Of a DNA stretch of 64,000 nt, positions 54,415-62,804 are shown in pieces; the stretch's first letter is position 1, and the number at the start of each line of letters is the position of its first letter. The translations under genes were made by a program, and so were the position numbers. The DNA is from Vibrio mangrovi. Lineage in GTDB: Bacteria; Pseudomonadota; Gammaproteobacteria; Enterobacterales; Vibrionaceae. The notes below the pieces were generated by a model. It had not been told where the DNA came from. It did not search any database and saw only the letters and a program-made list of their open reading frames with translations. The stretch is taken from positions 620,001 through 684,000 of the forward strand of contig NZ_AP024884.1 of assembly GCF_024346955.1 (NCBI RefSeq), written 5' to 3'.

Positions 54415-55374
54415 ATGATCAGCCCTAAATTTTCTTCATTGCCGATTTTCGTTGCTGTCGTAGAGCTGGGAAGTTTTTCCGCCGCAGCAAATCAGCTCAA
54501 TATCACCAAATCAGCAGTGAGTAAGCGCCTGACGCAGTTAGAAAACATTCTCGGTGTCCGCCTGTTTCACCGGACAACCCGGCAGATCCACCTTACCGAA
54601 GCGGGTGAAAGGCTCTATTTTTATGCTTCTCAGTCACTCTCCTATGCAAAACAAGGAATGGATGCGGTTTCTGAACTGCAGGGAGAACCTCAGGGCAAAC
54701 TCAAAATCGCCACCCCGATGTCTTTCGGCATTCGTCACATTGCCCCTTATATCAGTGAATTTTTGAAACGATATCCGAAGCTTGAGATCGATTTACAGCT
54801 CGAAGATCAAATGATTGATCTGCTGCAGGGAGGATTTGATCTGGCGATCAGAATCGGGCATTTGCCTGTTTCCAACCTGATTGCAAAACGACTCACCGGC
54901 TGTAAATCAGTCTTGTGTGCTTCACCCGGGTATATTGCTCAGGCAGGAATCCCGGAACATCCTGCCGATCTGCGACATCATAACTGCCTGCTGTACTCAT
55001 ATTTCCGCGGCGGGCATGCCTGGACATTTCATCAGCGGGAAAAAGAATATAAGGTCGTTCCCAAAGGTAATCTGGTCATGAATAACAGCGAAGGAATTCG
55101 TCGGGCAGCCCTGGACGGCTTAGGCATTGCACAACTACCGACATTTATGATCGGTAAAGATTTAACCGATGGACATCTGGTTCCGGTCATGCCCCGGTAT
55201 CACCTTCCAGATCATGCGGTCTATGCAGTTTATCCGGACAGGCAGTACCTTCCGCATAAAGTTCGTCTTTTTATTGACTTCATTCAATCAAGATTCGGGG
55301 CAGATACGCCATATTGGGATCAGGGATTCCAACGTGCTCAATCAACAGCCCCGGATGATAAAAAACCATGCTAG
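54415..55374 (+). CDS. LysR-family regulator
   Basis: This is a 319-aa protein from the ATG at 54415 (MISPKFSSLPIF); the frame extends further upstream but without typical LysR sequence. It has an HTH at about 5-62 (VELGSFSAAANQLNITKSAV) and a CrgA/AaeR-type effector domain (HLPVSNLIAKRLTGCKSVLC). elbB follows 48 bp later on the same strand. Confidence 0.85.
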   Translation: MISPKFSSLPIFVAVVELGSFSAAANQLNITKSAVSKRLTQLENILGVRLFHRTTRQIHLTEAGERLYFYASQSLSYAKQGMDAVSELQGEPQGKLKIATPMSFGIRHIAPYISEFLKRYPKLEIDLQLEDQMIDLLQGGFDLAIRIGHLPVSNLIAKRLTGCKSVLCASPGYIAQAGIPEHPADLRHHNCLLYSYFRGGHAWTFHQREKEYKVVPKGNLVMNNSEGIRRAALDGLGIAQLPTFMIGKDLTDGHLVPVMPRYHLPDHAVYAVYPDRQYLPHKVRLFIDFIQSRFGADTPYWDQGFQRAQSTAPDDKKPC

Positions 55375-55377
55375 GCT

Positions 55378-55392
55378 TATACCCAAGTAAGC
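55378..55392. repeat. Half of the inverted-repeat element's left end
   Basis: TTATACCCAAGTAAG matches the first bases of the element at 62522, directly after the LysR stop. It is probably a remnant; the match is short. Confidence 0.3.
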
Positions 55393-55422
55393 TGATAATT
55401 CAATAACAGAAAGGATTACAAC

Positions 55423-56073
55423 ATGAAAAAGATAGCTGTCATTTTAAGTGGTTGCGGCGTCTTCGACGGAGCGGAGATCCACGAAAGTGTTCTGGCTCTT
55501 CTTGCTATCGAACGTAACGGAGCAAGCTGGCATTGCTTTGCACCTGATATCGAGCAGCTCCATGTCGTCAACCATAAAACCGGCGAAGTGACTGAAGAAA
55601 CCAGAAATGTCCTGACAGAATCTGCCCGTATCGCCCGTGGTCAAATCACCGATCTATCAACATTCAACGCCAGTGAGTATGATGCGCTGCTCTTACCCGG
55701 CGGATTCGGTGCAGCAAAAAACCTGACTGATTTTGCCATCAGTGGTGCCGAATGCAGTATTAACACCCATGTAGCTTCCGCATGCCGGGCTTTTTCCCAA
55801 TCCGGAAAACCAGCCGGATATTTATGCATTGCTCCAACGATTATCCCGATGATCTACGAAAAAGGTGTTCGGGGAACCATTGGTAATGATCCGGACACAG
55901 CCGCAGCTTTTCAGGCACTTGGCGGAGAACATATTAACTGCCCGGTAGACGAGATCGTCTACGACGAGCGCTACAATGTATTATCAACTCCGGCTTACAT
56001 GCTAGCTGGCAGTATTGCCGAGGCTGCTGCCGGAATCGACAAACTGGTCAAAAAACTGGTTGAACTGGCTTAA
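55423..56073 (+). CDS. elbB: ElbB, DJ-1/PfpI-superfamily glyoxalase-like protein
   Basis: This 216-aa protein starts VILSGCGVFDGAEIHESVLA and has LLLPGGFGAAKNL and the nucleophile elbow ASACRAFSQSG (Cys at about 127-128), all typical of ElbB. In E. coli it was linked to isoprenoid synthesis and shows weak glyoxalase activity. A terminator follows. Confidence 0.9.
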   Translation: MKKIAVILSGCGVFDGAEIHESVLALLAIERNGASWHCFAPDIEQLHVVNHKTGEVTEETRNVLTESARIARGQITDLSTFNASEYDALLLPGGFGAAKNLTDFAISGAECSINTHVASACRAFSQSGKPAGYLCIAPTIIPMIYEKGVRGTIGNDPDTAAAFQALGGEHINCPVDEIVYDERYNVLSTPAYMLAGSIAEAAAGIDKLVKKLVELA

Positions 56074-56455
56074 ATACCAAAACCGGTCAGTTCATCATCA
56101 TTGAATAACAAATCTGACCGCACCGGATAGATGAAACGATCGGAGACTCCGATCGTTTTTTTCTGCCACAACATCAGCTTACCTCACTCAGCACTCTGCA
56201 CATTTATGGTGCAATACGACCGATTTCCTGATTCAGGAACGGGCAAACGACTCTCCTATGCGATTGGCAAAGTTCTTTTTGTGACGTAAAAATATCGCAA
56301 CATACTGAATTTGAATATATTTAATTACTTATCTCATTTATCTGTTCACATGGAACGAATTTCGCTACCACTCCGAAAGACGTACTGAACTGAAGAAACA
56401 TTCTGGTAAGAGATGTACTGCATGATGTATAAAAATAACAAGTAATGAGGATGTT
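56074..56455. other. Intergenic region between elbB and eutB
   Basis: It holds the elbB terminator at 56135-56162; the remainder is the eutB leader. I see no sigma-54 or EutR signature that I could defend, and no small ORF. Confidence 0.4.
56135..56162 (+). terminator. Rho-independent terminator after elbB
   Basis: An 11-bp stem (AACGATCGGAG/CTCCGATCGTT) followed by seven Ts. Confidence 0.85.
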
Positions 56456-57859
56456 ATGGCAACCAATTATCGATATCAGCTTGGGTCGAATGTTTATCAG
56501 TTCGCCAGTCTGGCTGAAGTGATGGCAAAAGCTTCACCGCTTCGTTCCGGTGACCAGCTGGCTGGTGTCGCAGCCCAATCTGCACAAGAACGGGTCATTG
56601 CCCAGATGGTACTGGCCGACCTGCCATTAAAAATCTTTCTGAACGAGGCGCTGATACCATACGAACAAGATGAAATTACCCGGTTAATTATTGATGAACA
56701 TAATTCAGATGCATTTACCGAAATCTCTCATCTGACCGTCGGCGATTTTCGCAACTGGTTACTTCAGGAAACAACCACAGCAGTTGAACTGGCCCGGATC
56801 CGTTCAGGCATCACTCCGGAAATGGCTGCTGCGGTCAGTAAAATCATGCGCAATCAGGATCTGATTCTGGTTGCCAAGAAATGTAACGTCATTACTCAGT
56901 TCCGGAATACTATCGGCCTCGGCGGGCATTTATCAACCCGTCTGCAGCCAAACCACCCGACAGATGACGTCAATGGTATCGCCGCATCTATTTTTGACGG
57001 ACTGATGTACGGTAATGGCGATGCGGTTATCGGTATCAACCCGGCAACCGATAACGTCAAACAGGCCATCAAACTAATGCGTTTGATGGATGATGTCATT
57101 CAACATTATGAGATTCCAACCCAGTCCTGCGTACTGACGCATGTCACCAATACCATTGAAGCAATTGAATGTGGCGCTCCGGTTGATCTGGTTTTTCAGT
57201 CGATTGGTGGTACTGAAGCCACCAATCAGGGCTTTGGTGTCAGTCTGAATCTGCTGGCTGAAGCCTATGATGCCGCACTGAGTCTGAAGCGTGGCACAGT
57301 CGGCAACAATGTGATGTATTTTGAAACCGGTCAGGGTAGCGCCTTGTCTGCAAATGGACATCATGGTGTCGATCAGCAAACCTGCGAGGCCAGAGCCTAC
57401 GCGGTAGCAAGGAAGTTTAATCCGCTGCTGGTCAACACCGTTGTCGGTTTTATTGGCCCTGAATATCTCTTTGACGGAAAGCAGATTACCCGGGCCGGCC
57501 TTGAAGATCACTTTTGCGGTAAATTACTCGGTCTGCCAATGGGATGTGACATCTGTTATACCAACCATGCTTATGCAGATCAGAACGATATGGATAATCT
57601 GCTGACCCTGCTGGGTGTTGCCGAATGTTCCTTCATTATGGGAATTCCCGGCTCTGATGACATTATGCTGAATTATCAGACAACATCTTTTCATGATGCC
57701 CTGTATGCCCGTCAGGTGCTTGGCCTGCGGCCGGCACCTGAATTCGATGAGTGGCTGAAAAAAATGCAGATTTCTCCATCAGATAATCACGCCCAGCTCA
57801 GCGACACTTTATCACCTTCATTTGCCCAGCCACTCCAGCTGATTCAGGAGGCTTCATGA
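56456..57859 (+). CDS. eutB: Ethanolamine ammonia-lyase large subunit
   Basis: This 467-aa catalytic subunit splits ethanolamine into acetaldehyde and ammonia with adenosylcobalamin. It shows RSGITPEMAAAVSKIMRNQD, GLGGHLSTRLQPNHPTDDV and FETGQGSALSANGHHGVDQQ, all at the expected places. AATGAGGATGTT precedes the ATG. It overlaps eutC by 4 bp. No microcompartment or EutR genes are nearby, so this is the stripped-down pathway rather than the long eut operon. Confidence 0.92.
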   Translation: MATNYRYQLGSNVYQFASLAEVMAKASPLRSGDQLAGVAAQSAQERVIAQMVLADLPLKIFLNEALIPYEQDEITRLIIDEHNSDAFTEISHLTVGDFRNWLLQETTTAVELARIRSGITPEMAAAVSKIMRNQDLILVAKKCNVITQFRNTIGLGGHLSTRLQPNHPTDDVNGIAASIFDGLMYGNGDAVIGINPATDNVKQAIKLMRLMDDVIQHYEIPTQSCVLTHVTNTIEAIECGAPVDLVFQSIGGTEATNQGFGVSLNLLAEAYDAALSLKRGTVGNNVMYFETGQGSALSANGHHGVDQQTCEARAYAVARKFNPLLVNTVVGFIGPEYLFDGKQITRAGLEDHFCGKLLGLPMGCDICYTNHAYADQNDMDNLLTLLGVAECSFIMGIPGSDDIMLNYQTTSFHDALYARQVLGLRPAPEFDEWLKKMQISPSDNHAQLSDTLSPSFAQPLQLIQEAS

Positions 57860-58722
57860 GTCAGAACAACGTCTCTCCGGACTCAACCCACACGGTAGAA
57901 ACATTCGTCCATCACGATCCCTGGGAAAAATTACGCCAGTTTACTAATGCCCGGATCGGCATCGGTCGGGTCGGAACCAGTATTCCGACCAGCGAATTAC
58001 TCCGCTTCCAGCTTTCTCATGCTCAGGCAATCGATGCAGTTCATGTCCCGTTAGATACCCGAGAGTTATGCGCTCAGCTTGAATCAGAACCACGACTCCA
58101 TTCCTATCTGCCGGCATTTGAACTTCACAGTGAAGTGCAGAATCGGATGGAATATCTGCAACGCCCGGATTATGGCCGCCGTCTGAACGAAGCATCCTTT
58201 TATCAGTTGCAGCAATACCACCAGCAATCTGCAGACCACTTTGACCTGGCTATCGTTATTGCTGACGGCCTTTCGTCCTATGCCATCAGTCATCACGCCG
58301 CTCCATTCCTGACTCATCTTATCCGCCAGTTACACGATGATCCGGAAAAAGAGTGGCATATTGCTCCGCTGTGTATCGTCAAACAGGGACGGGTTGCTAT
58401 CGGAGACGATGTCGGAGAAGCCCTGAATGCCAAAGAGGTTCTCGTGCTGGTTGGCGAACGACCCGGGCTCAGTTCCCCGGACAGTATGGGACTGTATCTA
58501 ACCTGGCATCCACACCGGGGAATGGAAGATTCGCTACGCAACTGTATTTCCAATGTCAGACCGGAAGGGCTGGATTATCAGCGGGCGGCTCACAAATGTT
58601 TATATCTGCTTAAAGAATCACACCGTATCCGTCTGACCGGTGTCGGACTCAAAGATCGTTCTGAGGACAAAGAACTCGAAGCCAGAACGACACAAGCTTT
58701 TTGTCTGGTCCACACCCAATAG
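57856..58722 (+). CDS. eutC: Ethanolamine ammonia-lyase small subunit
   Basis: This 288-aa subunit is coupled to eutB by overlapping start and stop. It has TNARIGIGRVGTSIPTSELL near the N-terminus, DLAIVIADGLSSYAI at about 127-141 and a cobalamin-binding C-terminal part (VLVGERPGLSSPDSMGLYLT). The length is usual. Confidence 0.92.
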   Translation: MSQNNVSPDSTHTVETFVHHDPWEKLRQFTNARIGIGRVGTSIPTSELLRFQLSHAQAIDAVHVPLDTRELCAQLESEPRLHSYLPAFELHSEVQNRMEYLQRPDYGRRLNEASFYQLQQYHQQSADHFDLAIVIADGLSSYAISHHAAPFLTHLIRQLHDDPEKEWHIAPLCIVKQGRVAIGDDVGEALNAKEVLVLVGERPGLSSPDSMGLYLTWHPHRGMEDSLRNCISNVRPEGLDYQRAAHKCLYLLKESHRIRLTGVGLKDRSEDKELEARTTQAFCLVHTQ

Positions 58723-58885
58723 AACCAACTCCGGTAGCCGCTCATGTTCCCGGCTACCGGATTTCTTCCCCCAGAATATCTCCCTTATTTCACAATAAAT
58801 ATCAGGTCATATGTTGATTAATTTATCACCTACCCATGACTTGCTTATTCATCTGATCACAGTTAATCTGTTTGCGAAATTATAA

Positions 58886-58904
58886 AATAAAACAATATTT
58901 CAAA
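58886..58904. promoter_or_regulatory. KdgR-like operator upstream of the pectinase gene
   Basis: The 19 bp AATAAAACAATATTTCAAA agree with the KdgR consensus as I remember it (AATRAAAYRNYRTTTYATT) at all positions but the last two. It lies 49 bp before the pectinase ATG, over the likely promoter. KdgR represses pectin genes until ketodeoxygluconate accumulates. Confidence 0.5.
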
Positions 58905-58953
58905 ATTAAAACAACGTGATTTTATTTTAAACAATAACAGAAGGAACATCTGT

Positions 58954-61572
58954 ATGAATCACCTAACAACGACAGGGCTGGGTCTCACATCCCTTCTCTG
59001 TCTTTCCTCTGCCATCGCTGCCCCACTTTATGACAGTAAGGTTGCTTTAGATGGTTCTGCGGACTTTACTTCAATCCAGGAAGCAATCAACAGTGCTCCG
59101 GATGATGGAAGACCGTATGTCATCTATGTTACCAACGGGATATATAACGAAAAACTCGACGTTTCCCGTCCGAATATTACCCTGATTGGTGAAGACCGGG
59201 ATAACACCGTCATCACAGCAACCACAGCCAATGGTACGCTCGATGAAAACGGTAAGAAATACGGAACTTCCGGCAGTCGTACCGTTTATATTAATGCTGC
59301 GAATTTCACCGCCCGTTCTCTGACAATTGAAAATGGTTTTGACTTCCCGGCCAATCAGGCGAAAAGTAACGATGATCCGACCAAGATCAGTGGCACACAA
59401 GCCGTCGCTTTGCTGGTTTCCACTAAAGCCGATCAGTCTCAGTTCAAAGATGTCCGGCTTGTCAGCTATCAGGACACCGTATATTTGCGTGCTCCACATA
59501 CATATATCGATAACTCCGTTATTACCGGTACGGTCGATTTTATCTTTGGTGAAGGGACAGCTCTGTTTGAAAACAGCCAGTTAATCGCCAGATACCGTGA
59601 TGATGTCAGTCCGGGAAATACTCAGGGTTATCTGACCGCCCCCAGCACCAATATCAACACGCCTTTCGGTCTGGTATTTAAAGATTGCCAGCTATCAAAA
59701 GAAGAAGCCGTTCCGGCAGCAAGTTACGGCCTTGGACGTCCCTGGCATCCGACCCGCACATTCAGCGACGGCCGTTACGCAGACCCGGATGCCATCGGTC
59801 ATACTGCTTTCATCAATTGTGAAGTCGATGATCATATCTACGGCTGGGATAAGATGAGCGGTAAAGATATCAATGGTGACAGAATCTGGTTCTACCCTGA
59901 AGACAGCCGCTTCTGGGAATATCAGAATACCGGCGCAGGTACTGCCGATCCTTCCGATACCGGCAGACGACAACTGACCAGTGCTGAAGCCGCGCAATAT
60001 ACCCGGAGCAATATTCTTTCCGGCTGGATTCCGGATGTCTCCCTTGGTGCACAAAGTATGCTGGAAGGTCAGATCATTCATGCCCGCATGTCTTTCCCTG
60101 CGAAGGTAACACTTAAAGGGAGCAGTGGTCAGACAGTGAAAACCCTGACCGACTCTTCCGGATACTATCAGGCTTCGATTGCCGGGATGACACCACCAAT
60201 TCTGGTTTCCGTTGACGATCAGAGCGGGTCATCCTGTTTGCACCGGGACACTTATCGCTCGATTTGTGCCAGTGCTCTGGTCAGCGATATCAACAATAAT
60301 GGCTCTACCACAGGCAACGTGAATCCATTCAGTGACCTCATCGTCTCTGTTCTGGCTGCTCATGAAGGGATTAACGGTCCGGCGCTTCTGGCTGAAATGG
60401 ATAAACTACCGGCTTTCTCAGCAGCCGTGCAGCAACAAGCCAGGGATAATTTCATGACGGCATTTGGTTCTGTTGCCGAAGCTTATGGTATTGATCCTCA
60501 GGAGCAATGGGATCCGGTCAGTTACACTCATATTTATGAGCCGGTCATCCGTAAACTTGCCAGCCAGGTTATTCATAATCAGGGCTATGATACAAAAACC
60601 GGTCTGACTGCAAAAACATACCTGACCGATCTCGCGTTTCATTCGATTCTCGCCTCTGATTCCGTCGCAGGATACAGTGTCACCGGAGAACAGCTTTTCC
60701 ATACCAAACGCTCAATCCATTCGGCCAATCGCCGGATCTTTCTGGTAGGTGACTCTACAGTATCAAACTACAGTGATGATGTTTATCCACGTATGGGCTG
60801 GGGACAGGCGTTTGCCGATATGGTTTCCAATGGCCGCCGCTTACAGGTTGTTAATGCAGCCCGATCAGGTCGGAGTTCAAGAGACTTTATCAATGGCCGC
60901 TGGCTCACCCAGATCGAACCGCTTGTCCGGCCTCACGATTTTCTGCTGATCCAGTTTGGTCACAATGATGAGAAATGTAACGAAGCGAAAGCCGATCGTG
61001 GTCCAATCGATGTCGCGAACTTATGTACTTATCCGAATGATGGCTGGGGTAATCCTCAGTTTCCGCTCTTTGCCTGGGACTACTCTTTCCAGCACTCACT
61101 GGAAAGATACCTGAACTTTGCCCGTCGCCATCATATGCACCCAGTACTGATTACTCCGGTTCCGCGGGCTAAAAGTGTGGACGGCGGCTTAGGAACCCCG
61201 ATTACTCCGAATCAGCATACAACCAAACAGAATGCTGACAACGGCTATCAGTATGTCGGGAACTATACTCAAACCGTCGAAGATACCGCACGCCTGAACC
61301 GGGTGCCGCTGATCGATTTACAGGCTTTGGTGCTTGATATGGCGAACCAGACTTCCGGTGATGAATGGAAAGATATCTGGCTGGCGGTTGATCCGGGACA
61401 ATATCCTTATTATGCCGACCGTACCGGTTCGCTGGCGAAACCCGATACAACACATTTCCAGGAAAAAGGTGCAAAACAGATTGCCAAACTTGTTATTCAG
61501 GCAATTCAACAGAATCCGTCACTCCACTATCTGGCAAGACAGCTCCCCCATACTCCGCGCTACTCTTTCTGA
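58954..61572 (+). CDS. Secreted pectin methylesterase-rhamnogalacturonan acetylesterase fusion
   Basis: This 872-aa protein has a signal peptide cut after AIA at about residue 22. A CE8 pectin methylesterase spans about 28-340, with GTQAVALL, YQDTVY (about 172-177), DFIFGEG (about 195-201) and GRPW (about 260-263), the four catalytic regions. A beta-sandwich-like linker (KVTLKGSSGQTVKTLTDSSG, about 375-395) and a helical spacer follow. A CE12 SGNH esterase lies at about 590-860, with the Ser motif GDSTVS (about 599), the Gly/Asn blocks and GHND (about 669) and DTTH (831). The two enzymes strip methyl and acetyl groups from pectin, opening it to lyases. The combination in one chain is uncommon. 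Confidence 0.85.
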   Translation: MNHLTTTGLGLTSLLCLSSAIAAPLYDSKVALDGSADFTSIQEAINSAPDDGRPYVIYVTNGIYNEKLDVSRPNITLIGEDRDNTVITATTANGTLDENGKKYGTSGSRTVYINAANFTARSLTIENGFDFPANQAKSNDDPTKISGTQAVALLVSTKADQSQFKDVRLVSYQDTVYLRAPHTYIDNSVITGTVDFIFGEGTALFENSQLIARYRDDVSPGNTQGYLTAPSTNINTPFGLVFKDCQLSKEEAVPAASYGLGRPWHPTRTFSDGRYADPDAIGHTAFINCEVDDHIYGWDKMSGKDINGDRIWFYPEDSRFWEYQNTGAGTADPSDTGRRQLTSAEAAQYTRSNILSGWIPDVSLGAQSMLEGQIIHARMSFPAKVTLKGSSGQTVKTLTDSSGYYQASIAGMTPPILVSVDDQSGSSCLHRDTYRSICASALVSDINNNGSTTGNVNPFSDLIVSVLAAHEGINGPALLAEMDKLPAFSAAVQQQARDNFMTAFGSVAEAYGIDPQEQWDPVSYTHIYEPVIRKLASQVIHNQGYDTKTGLTAKTYLTDLAFHSILASDSVAGYSVTGEQLFHTKRSIHSANRRIFLVGDSTVSNYSDDVYPRMGWGQAFADMVSNGRRLQVVNAARSGRSSRDFINGRWLTQIEPLVRPHDFLLIQFGHNDEKCNEAKADRGPIDVANLCTYPNDGWGNPQFPLFAWDYSFQHSLERYLNFARRHHMHPVLITPVPRAKSVDGGLGTPITPNQHTTKQNADNGYQYVGNYTQTVEDTARLNRVPLIDLQALVLDMANQTSGDEWKDIWLAVDPGQYPYYADRTGSLAKPDTTHFQEKGAKQIAKLVIQAIQQNPSLHYLARQLPHTPRYSF

Positions 61573-61588
61573 GTGATTTCGGAGTGAA

Positions 61589-61625
61589 CCAAAAAAACCG
61601 AGTGGTTATCCACTCGGTTTTTCTT
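61589..61625. terminator. Bidirectional terminator between the pectinase and folE
   Basis: AAAAAACCGAGTGG and CCACTCGGTTTTT pair around TTAT, T/A-rich on both sides, between converging genes. Confidence 0.85.
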
Positions 61626-61687
61626 TTTCTGTCTCGATATTCGCAAGACAGGCTCAGTATCTTGCCGGTTTAACGGCTTATTCTGTC

Positions 61688-62344
61688 TCAGTTTAACAAA
61701 CCATGCAGAAATTCGGCCCGGGTTGCCGGATTAGATTTAAACAATCCACCCAGTGCCGTCGTTGTTGTTTCACTGGTTGCGTCCATCACCCCACGCGCTT
61801 TCACACAATAGTGGGTTGCATCGATCGTAACAGCGACATCATCCGTTTCCAGCAACACCTGTAAGGCTACCAGAATCTGCTGTGTCATTCTTTCCTGTAC
61901 CTGAGGGCGCTGAGAAAAGAAACGGACGATCCGGTTGATTTTAGATAATCCGATGATTTTTCCCCGGGGAATATAGGCAACCGCAGCCTTGCCATCAATC
62001 GTAACCAAATGATGTTCACAAGTACTGGTCACCGTGATGTCTTTAACCCGAACCATCTCGCTCACCTTCATTTTATTTTCAATCAGCGTGATTTTGGGGA
62101 AGTTGTGGTAATCCAGACCGGAAAAGACCTCATCGACATACATCTTAGCAATACGATGCGGTGTTTCTTCCAGGCTATCGTCAGTTAAATCCAGTCCGAG
62201 CAGATTCAGAATTTCACGCATATGGTATTCAATTCTTTCTTTCTTCTCTTCCCTTCCCACAGGATTGGGATACATTGGCGTTTCTAAACCGCGATGTTCG
62301 AGTGCATTTTTGACCAGCAACGCAGACTCGCTCAGACCTGACAT
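61688..62344 (-). CDS. folE: GTP cyclohydrolase I
   Basis: This 218-aa enzyme makes dihydroneopterin triphosphate for folate synthesis. The zinc ligands are in STCEHHLVTIDG (Cys and His at about 111-114) and HYCVKARG (Cys at about 181). Substrate contacts GLSKINRIVRFFSQRPQVQE are present. It is divergent from moeA, an order common in vibrios. Confidence 0.92.
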   Translation of the reverse strand: MSGLSESALLVKNALEHRGLETPMYPNPVGREEKKERIEYHMREILNLLGLDLTDDSLEETPHRIAKMYVDEVFSGLDYHNFPKITLIENKMKVSEMVRVKDITVTSTCEHHLVTIDGKAAVAYIPRGKIIGLSKINRIVRFFSQRPQVQERMTQQILVALQVLLETDDVAVTIDATHYCVKARGVMDATSETTTTALGGLFKSNPATRAEFLHGLLN

Positions 62345-62804
62345 GACATTACCTCTCTAATTCAACCCTTTCGGATGGCTGACAAGGATACTCGGAATTT
62401 GCAATAATTACATCCACATTTTATGGCAGGAAATTAGAATCACCCCAAGTGCTTGTTCTTTATAGGGCAATTTTGAGGCTTGTGTTGTCATAAAGTGCAA
62501 TTTATTGCATTAAAATATTCATATACCCAAGTAACCTCAAGATGCAGGATTCAGAGTGTCTTCAATCGGTGCCATTCAAGGAAAATGTCGGCAGGAATGG
62601 CATTCCATTTCAACGGCATTTGACGCAGAAAGGGGCCAATTGAAGCACTCCCGAAGGGCGAGTTCACTGAACTCAGAGACAAGGCAGAGATTCTCGCTGA
62701 AACTGCATCTTGAGGTCACTTGGGTATAAAAGCGCACCGGCATGAAACCATTCATGCTAAAGTAGCCCCTCAACAATATAAAACATGAATTAGGATAAAC
62801 AGAT
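62345..62804. other. folE-moeA intergenic region
   Basis: Divergent control region of 460 bp, nearly half of it made up by the inverted-repeat element at 62522-62728. The moeA leader lies to its right and the folE promoter to its left. I see no other defined site. Confidence 0.5.
62522..62728. mobile_element. MITE-like 207-bp element with 26-bp terminal inverted repeats
   Basis: The ends are TATACCCAAGTAACCTCAAG plus ATGCAG and its inverted copy with one mismatch (62522-62547/62703-62728). The interior has no ORF. Remnants of the same ends occur at 25287, 54315 and 55378, so the element is repeated in this genome. It could be a non-autonomous transposon or a REP-like sequence; no transposase is present here. 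Confidence 0.7.
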
